Assembly: GCA_017509985.1 (NCBI GenBank)
Contig: JAFWOE010000031.1
Coordinates: 1 to 64,000, forward strand
Length of the DNA: 64,000 nt
Reading direction: 5' to 3'
DNA from: Lachnospiraceae bacterium
Lineage (GTDB): Bacteria; Bacillota; Clostridia; Lachnospirales; Lachnospiraceae
Shown piece after piece: positions 54,750 to 62,817 of the stretch. The position numbers and the translations under genes are program-made. Positions within the stretch are counted from its first letter, which is position 1. Every line of letters begins with the position of its first letter. The notes beneath the pieces are model-generated. The model searched no databases, had not been told where the DNA came from, and saw only the letters and a program-made list of their open reading frames with translations.

Positions 54750-56015
54750 TTATCCGTTGATACTGCAATGCTGTTCCTGCGGACTTTCATAAAAACGGAA
54801 TGAGCTGTCGTATGCACTATCCTGGCTCGTCAGCTCTGACAGTTTGATATGTGGTCTGAAAAGCATAACATATTTCTTCTTGAAAAGTTCCTGATACTCG
54901 CCTTCTTTTGAAACATCATCAATAACTACTTTTTTTCCGGAAAAATACGCCTCGGAAAGAACCGTGGTATTTAAACCGATAATATACAGAGACTGCGTGA
55001 TCGATTCGGACAGGGAATAATTACGGGGATTCTCAATATAATACCCCTTAAAGACCTCATTTAACATTGCCATGTCGGAATATCTGGGATGTGGTCTGAT
55101 CTTGCAGCGCAGGCTCCTGTTCTTAAATGTATCAAATATTTTCCGGATGATTTCCGCACATCCTCTGGTTTCGTCCGAAAAATAATATGTCGCATAAAAA
55201 GCGCATTCTTTCTCCGGTAAAGAAACCGCAATCCCCTCCAGTTTTTTGGGAGTATATGTTTTCATTGAAAAGGTGCATCTTAACTCGTCAAACAGTTCGT
55301 TGTATTCTTCACCCCAGATATACTGTTCGGAATACCTCTGAAAGGCAAAAGCCATCGAGTATATAACATCCCCATGCATATAGGATATGAACCTGCTGCC
55401 ATATTGTTCACAGAGATATGTTTGAAGAGGTCCGGTAAATTCCCTTTCATAACTGTAGAAAATGATTGCTTCCGGCCGAAACTGTAACAGGTAATTCTCA
55501 AACTGAGCGATTTTTAAAGTTGTAATAAGCCGGAAATAAAAGCAGAAGAAATACCTTCTGCGAAGGTCTTTACAGAGCGCCAGGCCCTGTTTTCCCAAAA
55601 TCCCGTCAAGATAATTCATTTCGGTTATCTCAACACAGTGTTCAAATGAGTCCAGGATTTCCTGAGGTATGACATCGGTATTCGGGAGCCGCGGCACATT
55701 TTCTATAACTGCATCATATTTATTTGTCTTGTCATTATTGAGGGATCTGAAGTTCCTTTTTAGTCTTCCGCCCATCACTGGCAGCAATACGATTGCTCCC
55801 ATGTTAAAAAGCAGCAGCTGAAGTTTCTTTTTTGCGAAATAATGCTTTTTCCAACACTGATATTTATAGTAACTGCGTTCAAAGTCATCCGAAGGCTCGG
55901 GAAAATGATCCACAAACGCCTTCTGGTCCTCAAACGACATGTGTTCTTCATTCGAATTTGTTATTGTGTCGAAAGAAGCTTTCGCATAGATTTTTTTCAG
56001 AAATTCTATCAGCAT
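54750..56015 (-). CDS. Putative GT-B glycosyltransferase, nonulosonate or polysialyltransferase-like
   Basis: The 421-residue protein has no signal peptide. It shows an HP motif in CKIRPHPRYSD (about residues 314-324) and a downstream IIGLNTTVLSEAYFSGKKVVID (split acidic/Ser-Thr region), the two motifs seen in bacterial polysialyltransferases and related sialyl- or capsule transferases. YMHGDVIYS precedes them. It is a candidate for adding pseudaminic acid from its CMP donor. A CDP-glycerol-type transferase is an alternative. It is the only clear non-initiating glycosyltransferase in the window. Confidence 0.6.
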   Translation of the reverse strand: MLIEFLKKIYAKASFDTITNSNEEHMSFEDQKAFVDHFPEPSDDFERSYYKYQCWKKHYFAKKKLQLLLFNMGAIVLLPVMGGRLKRNFRSLNNDKTNKYDAVIENVPRLPNTDVIPQEILDSFEHCVEITEMNYLDGILGKQGLALCKDLRRRYFFCFYFRLITTLKIAQFENYLLQFRPEAIIFYSYEREFTGPLQTYLCEQYGSRFISYMHGDVIYSMAFAFQRYSEQYIWGEEYNELFDELRCTFSMKTYTPKKLEGIAVSLPEKECAFYATYYFSDETRGCAEIIRKIFDTFKNRSLRCKIRPHPRYSDMAMLNEVFKGYYIENPRNYSLSESITQSLYIIGLNTTVLSEAYFSGKKVVIDDVSKEGEYQELFKKKYVMLFRPHIKLSELTSQDSAYDSSFRFYESPQEQHCSING

Positions 56016-56078
56016 ATCTCTTTTTTTGATGGGAAAACCAGCAGCCGAATTCCTCTTTTCAGTACCAGAAACGCTTTA

Positions 56079-57266
56079 TCAAATAATCGTTACTCTTCTG
56101 GACATCTGGCGGATCAGATCATAACCGTCCCAGACCAGAGCAAAGTCCATTGACTTGCCCATAGGAACAATTCGATCGACTCCGACAGGCCTTGCTGCCT
56201 CAAGGAACTCCCGGAAGTCTTCCTGTTTTATGCCGTAATAAGTGATGGTCTGACAGCGAAGATCACAAACATTGATAATATCTTTCAGATTATCGATATC
56301 CTTTTCAAAATAGAAACCGCTGTTATATTTATAATTCATCAGATCCTTATCGATCCGGTCAACTTCAAGTCTGGTGATAAACATATCTTCCGCACTCTGC
56401 AGCTTCACCTTTTTTTGGGCAGCGACAGAATACATTGCATTTAACTTTCCGACGGCCTGAACCGCCGCCATAGAATATTTTTCAGCTACCAGCTCATGAA
56501 CCCGTTTCCAGAAATCTTTCCTTGCTTCTTCCTTTTTTTCTCCCTGCCAGAAAACAATTCTCGGCGAGGTGCAGGCATTCTGATCGGTATAATAAGTATC
56601 ATTATAGAAGTTCTGGATTATAGTATCCCTGCGGTCAGAAGCAAGATATGCATCTGCATCGATCACAGCTATGGAATGGCGGTCGGCAAACGTTATTTCT
56701 GTTGTTCTGGCCTGGATCTTTGACTGGCGCAGTTCGGCTACAGTCATATCCCCGCCCCAGATAACCCTTACGTTGCAAAGGGCCGAAAAACAATCTGTAA
56801 TATCTTTCACTGGCGGGAATTTAACAAATACTATATAGGACGCCAGATTCTGATGCCTCGTATCCAGGAGCTTTTGCACAGCATTGCTGATAATCGAAAC
56901 CTGCTCAAATGGCTTTCCGGGTAAGCGTACGATATTGGCATTTCCCGCTAAAAGCCCTGCCGCAAAACTGAAGGCAAAATTAACAGGGACATTGGAAGGA
57001 GTGCTGTGAAAAACGATTCCTTTTCCGAAGCGTTCCGTTACATCGTCATATTTTGACTTTTCTTTAAGAATCGCCGCTTTACGGCACCAAAACCCAAATG
57101 TAGCCACATCCGGATACGCTCTGTTCCTGCGCAGTTCACCGGAAAGATCGTTCAGGAACTCAATAACCGCATCATCAAACGGCCGGAGCACACGTACATC
57201 CGGCATTTTTTCTACGATTTCCGCGGAGCCGACCACATATTCCAGTTCATTAAAACTTAGCTGCAT
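56079..57266 (-). CDS. LuxC-like acyl-CoA/acyl reductase
   Basis: The 395-residue protein matches the LuxC family, which reduces an acyl group with NADPH to an aldehyde through a thioester on a Cys. A candidate catalytic Cys lies in DQNACTSPR (about residue 230), and STPSNVPVNFAFSFAAGLLAGN is a cofactor-binding-like segment. It overlaps the luxE-like gene by 17 bp, as expected for a stable complex. No LuxA/LuxB luciferase is in the window, so the aldehyde presumably has another use, perhaps in the glycan or its lipid anchor. Confidence 0.88.
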   Translation of the reverse strand: MQLSFNELEYVVGSAEIVEKMPDVRVLRPFDDAVIEFLNDLSGELRRNRAYPDVATFGFWCRKAAILKEKSKYDDVTERFGKGIVFHSTPSNVPVNFAFSFAAGLLAGNANIVRLPGKPFEQVSIISNAVQKLLDTRHQNLASYIVFVKFPPVKDITDCFSALCNVRVIWGGDMTVAELRQSKIQARTTEITFADRHSIAVIDADAYLASDRRDTIIQNFYNDTYYTDQNACTSPRIVFWQGEKKEEARKDFWKRVHELVAEKYSMAAVQAVGKLNAMYSVAAQKKVKLQSAEDMFITRLEVDRIDKDLMNYKYNSGFYFEKDIDNLKDIINVCDLRCQTITYYGIKQEDFREFLEAARPVGVDRIVPMGKSMDFALVWDGYDLIRQMSRRVTII

Positions 57267-58338
57267 AAGTATCGCTGCACCCCCTTATCTCCGCGTTCTT
57301 CAGACGACCGTTTATCTTAAAATACTTGCCTTTTCTGCCGCAGGGGCAATCATCTATCCCAACTACTGATCCTTCGTCCTCCGTAAGCAGGCTATGACCG
57401 GGATAAGACTCGGGTATTGTACTCACAACCTGAATGATACCGGTTTCTCCTGTGTCCGCTTCCGAAAAATCGAGCGGCCTGCGAATGATCACATCGGAAA
57501 AGTTGCTTGCATGAAGATGCCCGCATTCGCACTCCATATAGATACAGCCTGTCTGCTCGACCATACCGTAATAATCATGAATATCTTTCAGGCCACAGAT
57601 TTCTTCCATGCTTTTGTGGAACTCATCATGGCTTACAGCTTCCGAAATCAGTTTTTTCCACCCGCCTCCATGGATAAGAATGCCGTTGGACAGATCAAAA
57701 GCAATTCCTTCTTCCTTCAGCCTTTTCAATTCTTTATAAAAGTGCTGCCAGACCATGAAAGTAAAGCCAAAGAGAAGTATTCTTTCTCCCTTGTGCTGTT
57801 CCAGAAAATCCGAAACACCGCTGACATCAAGTTTCATATCGTCATCAAGAGCATAGATCTTTTTGGAACCGAAAATGGAAAAGCCCAGTATGCCAGCTCC
57901 CCGAGCCGAAAACATAGCTCTGTTCTTAACTACACTGGGACAGTCTATGATAATCATTGGCATACGGCCGGATCCGGTAAACTCCGACACGATCTTTACC
58001 ATGGTTTTCTGCTGGTTTGCGGAAGTAGAACGGTCAAGGTATATCTTGCTTACCGCCTGCCCTGATGTTCCTGATGAAGTCATGGTTTTTACAATCTCTT
58101 CCTTCGTTACCGACTTCAGATCCATCTCTTTAAAAAGACGGACCGGAAGAAAAGGAAGCTCTTTATAGCTTTTCACACCATCCGGATCAAAGCCGACCGC
58201 ATCAAGCATATTTGCGTATTCAGGACAGTTTTTCCGGTGAAGCCGCGTCAGTTCCAGCAGCCGCTCCGTAAGCAGTTTCCCTTTTTCTTCTTCATCAAGT
58301 GAATAGGGCGGTATGCTCAGTATTTCATCAAAAGTCAT
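57250..58338 (-). CDS. LuxE/PaaK-like acyl-protein synthetase
   Basis: The 362-residue AMP-forming protein belongs to the LuxE/PaaK group. TSSGTSGQAVSKIYLD (about 87-102) is the ATP-binding signature. In lux systems LuxE activates a fatty acid as acyl-AMP, holds the acyl group on a Cys, and passes it to LuxC for reduction. A cysteine cluster (MECECGHLHA; DCPCGRKG) lies in the C-terminal half and could bind zinc. It is coupled to luxC-like and lies 54 bp after the thioesterase. Confidence 0.87.
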   Translation of the reverse strand: MTFDEILSIPPYSLDEEEKGKLLTERLLELTRLHRKNCPEYANMLDAVGFDPDGVKSYKELPFLPVRLFKEMDLKSVTKEEIVKTMTSSGTSGQAVSKIYLDRSTSANQQKTMVKIVSEFTGSGRMPMIIIDCPSVVKNRAMFSARGAGILGFSIFGSKKIYALDDDMKLDVSGVSDFLEQHKGERILLFGFTFMVWQHFYKELKRLKEEGIAFDLSNGILIHGGGWKKLISEAVSHDEFHKSMEEICGLKDIHDYYGMVEQTGCIYMECECGHLHASNFSDVIIRRPLDFSEADTGETGIIQVVSTIPESYPGHSLLTEDEGSVVGIDDCPCGRKGKYFKINGRLKNAEIRGCSDTYAAKF

Positions 58339-58392
58339 TTCAATACCTCAAATTCTGTTGAACGGGCATTCATTAAAGCCCTTCTCTTTCTT

Positions 58393-59100
58393 TTAAAAAG
58401 AGCTAAGAGATTCATTCATGAAACCGGCCATTTCTGCATAATGCTGATTGATAAAAAAATGGTTCTCTCCCATCTCATGAAAATCAAACCTTCCGTCAAT
58501 CAGTTCGCTCCATTTTTGAACATCTTTCAATGCGGTATCATTCTCACAGTAAAAAAATGTTGCATCCGTTTTTATCTTCTCCCCGCCGCCTGCAAACTTA
58601 TACTCAAAGAATAACCGGTAGTCGGAAAGCATCGGTTTGATATAGATATCCCAGAAACGTTCATTCTTAAGCAGCCTTTCGTCCAGTCCTCCCAGCCGTT
58701 TGGCCCTTTCAAAGATCTGTTCATCTGTTGGATCCTTAAGCTTCCTGAGTTCCAGCGATCTGTCCTTTGGCGATACCTCTGCCGCAATGAACAGGTGGAT
58801 CAGCCCATCATCAAGTACATGCCGTGATATCAACTCATAGGCCAGTATGCTTCCCATACTGTATCCCATTACCGCGCAGGGGACTCCTCTTTCCCGCCGT
58901 AGTCTGCAATAAGATGCGGCATCCTCCCTTAACGCCTCAAAACTTTCGGCAAGCGGTTCTTTTGCCCTGGTTCCCCGCCCGGCATATTCGACAGTTATGA
59001 CTTCGATATCTTTGCTGACCCTGTCCGTAAGCTTTTTAAACGATGCTATACTCCCGCCGGCATAAGGGAATATAAACAACTGCATGCGTTTATCACTCAT
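58393..59100 (-). CDS. Type II thioesterase
   Basis: The 235-residue alpha/beta hydrolase matches the GrsT/type II thioesterase family. FPYAGGSIASF precedes the nucleophile block GYSMGS (Ser about 83), and the His lies in MGENHFF (about 213). It would hydrolyse acyl chains from the neighbouring ACP, the same job LuxD does before LuxE in bioluminescence. It overlaps the AMP-ligase gene by 8 bp. Confidence 0.88.
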   Translation of the reverse strand: MSDKRMQLFIFPYAGGSIASFKKLTDRVSKDIEVITVEYAGRGTRAKEPLAESFEALREDAASYCRLRRERGVPCAVMGYSMGSILAYELISRHVLDDGLIHLFIAAEVSPKDRSLELRKLKDPTDEQIFERAKRLGGLDERLLKNERFWDIYIKPMLSDYRLFFEYKFAGGGEKIKTDATFFYCENDTALKDVQKWSELIDGRFDFHEMGENHFFINQHYAEMAGFMNESLSSF

Positions 59101-60508
59101 AGTATTTCTTTAATTCATTATAGAGTGTCTTTCCGGACTCGTTCTTGGGAATCTCCTCAATAGTGATAACCTTAAACGCGGATGGATTCAGCTTGGTTTT
59201 CCCGACCACAAATTCTTTAACGGGTTCAGCTTTGTTTTCTTCCGTTATAAATATAAACATATGATCATCTACACCGGAACTGGCTGCTTCGATTTCGAAT
59301 TCACCTTTAATCAGGCGGTCGATCTCATCGAGATTCACACGGTTTCCGTATATTTTCAGAAAACGTTTTTTACGTCCGACGATATAGTAGAAGCCGTCAT
59401 CATCAAACTGGGCCATATCTCCGGTTTCGAGTTTGCCGTGTCTTTCGTCACCCTTTGCCAGATCCTCACCACATTCTGCGTATCCAAGAGTGACATTTTT
59501 TCCTTCATATACAAGTTCACCCGTACTGAATGGTTCTGTTATTTCCTTACCTTCCGCATCGATCAGAGTAAACTTTCCCCTTGGGATCGGAATTCCCATG
59601 GATCCTTTTTTCTCAACTGCCTTCTCCGGCGGTAAATACCCCATACGGCTTGTCGCTTCGGCCGCTCCGTACATCACAACAAAATTCCTGCCCTGATCAT
59701 GGGCGTAAGCAGCAAATTTTTCATGAAGCTCCGGCGTGATCTTACCGCCAGCCTGCGTCATTGTTCGCAGGCTTGGAAGCTCCATACGATAAAAGCGAAG
59801 CTTATCCAGCATTTCATAAGTATAGGGTACTCCTCCGAAAGAAGTGGCTTTCTGGTCTTTAAAGAAATTCCAGAATTCCTTCTGCATCAGCCCTTTTTCC
59901 GTCAGCAGCAAAGTTGCTCCGACTAGGAAATGAGAATTAATGATAGACAGGCCATACACATAGTTCATCGGCAGAGTTGTAATCGGCCTCTCTGTATCAT
60001 CAAGCTTCAGATATTCCGCAATGGTCTGGGCATTGTCCAGAACATTTAAATAAGACTGGCGAACCAGTTTCGGAGACCCCGTTGAACCGGAAGTCGTGAT
60101 CAGCAGACCAAGCTCGTCAAAAAGCGGATACTGTTTTTTATATTCTGTCTTCAGCAGACAGTAATCCCGGGCTTCATATACCGAAAGCATCCCTTCGAAC
60201 TTATCTTTCATATCTGCAGGTACCCACAGATATTCCGGACAATAGGTTTTTAACAAATTATCAAGAAGTGCTTCTTCCTGATGACTGTTTATCATTACAG
60301 GAACAATGCCATTGTTGATAAATGCGGTATAGCCAACCAATGACCCGATCTCATTCCTGCATAAGGAAAACACCAGGCAGCGGTGTCCGATAACATCAGC
60401 GAGCGCATGAGCCTCGGAATCCAGATCGGCGTATGTCAATTGACGGCCATATTCATCTATAACGGCCATTTTGCTGCCATGTTCCGATAAATCCCAAATT
60501 CTGTTCAT
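59093..60508 (-). CDS. AMP-forming acyl-ACP/acyl-CoA ligase
   Basis: The 471-residue member of the ANL adenylation family has LLITTSGSTGSPKLVRQS (about 138-155, motif A3), YGAAEATSR (A5), TGDMAQFDDDGFYYIVGRKK (A7) and a C-terminal catalytic Lys in NESGKT. It would activate a carboxylic acid and load it on the ACP encoded immediately upstream (1-bp overlap). The acid is not predictable. It could be short, 3-hydroxylated or branched. A DltA-like role is possible but the partner ACP is not DltC-like. Confidence 0.87.
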   Translation of the reverse strand: MNRIWDLSEHGSKMAVIDEYGRQLTYADLDSEAHALADVIGHRCLVFSLCRNEIGSLVGYTAFINNGIVPVMINSHQEEALLDNLLKTYCPEYLWVPADMKDKFEGMLSVYEARDYCLLKTEYKKQYPLFDELGLLITTSGSTGSPKLVRQSYLNVLDNAQTIAEYLKLDDTERPITTLPMNYVYGLSIINSHFLVGATLLLTEKGLMQKEFWNFFKDQKATSFGGVPYTYEMLDKLRFYRMELPSLRTMTQAGGKITPELHEKFAAYAHDQGRNFVVMYGAAEATSRMGYLPPEKAVEKKGSMGIPIPRGKFTLIDAEGKEITEPFSTGELVYEGKNVTLGYAECGEDLAKGDERHGKLETGDMAQFDDDGFYYIVGRKKRFLKIYGNRVNLDEIDRLIKGEFEIEAASSGVDDHMFIFITEENKAEPVKEFVVGKTKLNPSAFKVITIEEIPKNESGKTLYNELKKYYE

Positions 60509-60750
60509 TAGAATTCAACCCCGTATTCTGATTTTGACAAGATCTCCTTGCCTTTCTCGTAAGAACTGAAATCGATTATGTCATCTGTATCCATCATGAT
60601 GTCGAATGCCTCTTCCAAAGCTGCTATAAGCCCCATGTGGCCGACGGAATCCCAGGCTTCGATATCCTGATATTTAAGGCCTGCCAGTTTATCTTCTGTT
60701 ATTTCAAATGTTTCGATAAATGCATTATTATACTTTTCTAAATTAGCCAT
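60508..60750 (-). CDS. Acyl carrier protein
   Basis: The 80-residue helical protein has the phosphopantetheine attachment Ser35 in AWDSVGHMGLIAALEEAF, a variant of the DSL motif with Val for Leu. Its start overlaps the AMP-ligase gene's upstream edge, so the two are translationally coupled. It is a dedicated carrier rather than the fatty-acid synthase ACP, judging from context. Confidence 0.9.
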   Translation of the reverse strand: MANLEKYNNAFIETFEITEDKLAGLKYQDIEAWDSVGHMGLIAALEEAFDIMMDTDDIIDFSSYEKGKEILSKSEYGVEF

Positions 60751-60770
60751 CTTTTTTCCTTTCCTTTTGA

Positions 60771-61517
60771 TTAAACTGTTGCTTCACCATCTATGCCTAT
60801 GATCTCTCCTGTTACATAGCCGGACAGATCCGATGCCAGGAAGACCAGAACATTTGCGACATCGATCGGCTCGCCCAGACGGCCCATCTTCACATTCTTC
60901 AGATTTTCCTGTATTTTGTTTTCCCCGATCGCCTGCAGCAATCCTGTATTGATAAGTCCGGGAGCAACCGCGTTGACCCGGATCCCGTTCGGCGCCAGTT
61001 CTTTTGCGGCAGCTTTCGTAAGAGCGGCCACAGCCCCCTTTGACGCAGAGTAGACCAGCTGACCTGCAGCACCTTCAAGGCCGACAATACTGGATATGTT
61101 GATGATGCTTCCGGACCTCTGGCGGCTCATGAGCTTATTGGCCAGCTGGATCATGTTTATAACCGCGAAAACATTGATATCAAATACATCGTGCAGCAGT
61201 TTCTGTCCGATCATTCCGATCACGTTGTCTCTCATTATTCCTGCGTTATTCACAAGAACATCTAATCTCCCGTGACCTTTTTTTACGGACATTATGGCTG
61301 CTTTTGCCGCGCTCTCCTCCGTAACATCGAAGTACAGAGGCGTGACGTCCGTATGGTATTTTTCCTTCAGTTCCCCGATCAGCGGGTCAAGGCTTCCTTC
61401 GAGATAATCCGTTACATAAAGGATCGCTCCTTCTTCGGCAAAGCGCCTGGCAGTCTCCCTGCCTATCCCGCGGCCGGCTCCTGTAATCAGACAAACTTTA
61501 GAATCTAATAAACCCAT
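60771..61517 (-). CDS. FabG-like short-chain dehydrogenase
   Basis: The 248-residue SDR has the cofactor motif TGAGRGIG (12-19), NNAGIM and the catalytic Ser/Tyr155/Lys159 (YSASK). It resembles 3-oxoacyl-ACP reductases. Next to the ACP and AMP ligase it may reduce a 3-oxoacyl or an aldehyde intermediate of this pathway. The ATG at 61517 has GGAG 7 nt upstream; an in-frame TTG two codons earlier is less likely. Confidence 0.9.
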   Translation of the reverse strand: MGLLDSKVCLITGAGRGIGRETARRFAEEGAILYVTDYLEGSLDPLIGELKEKYHTDVTPLYFDVTEESAAKAAIMSVKKGHGRLDVLVNNAGIMRDNVIGMIGQKLLHDVFDINVFAVINMIQLANKLMSRQRSGSIINISSIVGLEGAAGQLVYSASKGAVAALTKAAAKELAPNGIRVNAVAPGLINTGLLQAIGENKIQENLKNVKMGRLGEPIDVANVLVFLASDLSGYVTGEIIGIDGEATV

Positions 61518-61530
61518 AATCAAACTCCAT

Positions 61531-62217
61531 TTAACTTCTGTGTGACAGCCGGTAAGCCATATACATTAAATCGGTGCTCTTCTTATTCTCCAGAACAGAG
61601 CTTCTTGGAGGAACCACCACTTCATAGTCTTTCAGATTTCTCTTAACATAAGCACAGGCACCTACCAGCACATAATCGCCAACAACAATTCCGTCATTGA
61701 GCAGACATTGTTTTCCGAAATATCCGTTATTGCCGACTTTCACATATCCGGCCATATCGGCACTTCCCGAAAACGTATTAAAGTCCCCTATTTCACAATC
61801 ATGGGAAACCAGAACATGGTCCCAGAAAAGATTTCCCTTTCCGATCTTCGCAAATGGATAAAACAGACAATCCTCAAGGATTATCGTTCCTTCCCCCATC
61901 TCAAGATTGTGAATCTTGCTGCTTGAATGAATAAAACTGGCAACGTTAAATCCCTTATTATTGCACTCCTCAAATATGCGTTTCCTGGTATCATTCATAT
62001 GGACGTTCCCGATTCCGAGTAATATCTCATATTCTTCAGCAGAATACTTTTTTTCAATGTCTTCGAAAGGGACAACCGGAAGGCCTTCAAAAAAAACATC
62101 CCGGATATCGGAGGCATTTACGGTAAAGCAGCGGACCTCTCTGTCGTCATCTTCATCAATATAGTATTTTAACAGTCTGGCAAAATCACCATTTCCGAAA
62201 ATAATCAGCTGTTTCAT
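61531..62217 (-). CDS. PglD/NeuD-like left-handed beta-helix acyltransferase
   Basis: The 228-residue protein has an N-terminal Rossmann-like domain (IIFGNGDFARLLKYY) and a C-terminal hexapeptide-repeat domain (IILEDCLFYPFAKIGKG; GSADMAGYVKVGNNGYFG). The family acetylates UDP-4-amino sugars (PglD) or sialic acid (NeuD). The locus has no GNAT-type PseH, so this protein is a good candidate for acylating the 4-amino group made by PseC. The acyl donor could be acetyl-CoA or an ACP-bound acyl group. Confidence 0.85.
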   Translation of the reverse strand: MKQLIIFGNGDFARLLKYYIDEDDDREVRCFTVNASDIRDVFFEGLPVVPFEDIEKKYSAEEYEILLGIGNVHMNDTRKRIFEECNNKGFNVASFIHSSSKIHNLEMGEGTIILEDCLFYPFAKIGKGNLFWDHVLVSHDCEIGDFNTFSGSADMAGYVKVGNNGYFGKQCLLNDGIVVGDYVLVGACAYVKRNLKDYEVVVPPRSSVLENKKSTDLMYMAYRLSHRS

Positions 62218-62226
62218 GGAACCCCC

Positions 62227-62817
62227 TCAGTTTCTGTAAAGATTATCGCGCTTTAAAACCGTCTGCATCGTTTTTATCAGTATTTTCAGGTCCAGCAAGA
62301 ACGAGACATTTTCCGCATAATAGACATCGCCCTTCATTTTCTGAGAAAACTCTGCCGAGTTTCTGTAATACGCCTGACTGTATCCTGTTATTCCCGGTCT
62401 TACACTCAGTTTTTTTCTGTCTTCATCACTGTAAACATCGAGCGCATCCGGAAGATCCGGGCGGGATCCGATCCAGCTCATATCCCCGATCAGCACGTTG
62501 AGTAACTGCGGCACTTCATCAATACTTGTCTTTCTTAATGTTTTCCCGATCCTCGTGACTCTGGGATCATTTTCCGAATTAAAAGTTGTTCCATCCTCGT
62601 TTCGGATATCCGGTGCATTTACCCGCATTGACCGGAACTTAAACATCTTAAAAATCTTCCCGTTAAGTCCGATTCTGTCCGCATTATAAAAAACAGGACC
62701 TCTGTCTGTAAACTTGATAAGCGGAGCCACGATAACGAGCAGTACCGCAAAAAAAGGAAGCAGCACAATAGAAAAAACAAGGTCCAATAATCTTTTAATA
62801 TAGTTTCTGTAAATCAT
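62227..62817 (-). CDS. Initiating phosphoglycosyl transferase, PglC-like
   Basis: The 196-residue protein is a small monotopic phosphoglycosyl transferase. One N-terminal re-entrant hydrophobic segment (about residues 8-32) is followed by the soluble catalytic part with KFRSM, the DE pair in TSIDEVPQLLNVL, GSRPDLP and RPGITGYSQAYY. It moves a sugar-phosphate from a UDP-sugar to undecaprenyl phosphate, the first step of repeat-unit assembly. It overlaps the ATP-grasp gene by 23 bp. Confidence 0.9.
   Translation of the reverse strand: MIYRNYIKRLLDLVFSIVLLPFFAVLLVIVAPLIKFTDRGPVFYNADRIGLNGKIFKMFKFRSMRVNAPDIRNEDGTTFNSENDPRVTRIGKTLRKTSIDEVPQLLNVLIGDMSWIGSRPDLPDALDVYSDEDRKKLSVRPGITGYSQAYYRNSAEFSQKMKGDVYYAENVSFLLDLKILIKTMQTVLKRDNLYRN

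Noticed and set aside
59093-60750. DltA/DltC D-alanylation pair with the MBOAT and SGNH genes as DltB/DltD
   Set aside because: The carrier has a DSVGHM site unlike typical DltC, the genes are 17 kb apart from the MBOAT pair, and LuxC/LuxE do not belong to a dlt operon.
56079-61517. A bioluminescence operon
   Set aside because: LuxC and LuxE-like genes are present but no LuxA or LuxB-like gene was seen; the surroundings are glycan biosynthesis genes in a presumed anaerobe, where luciferase would lack oxygen.
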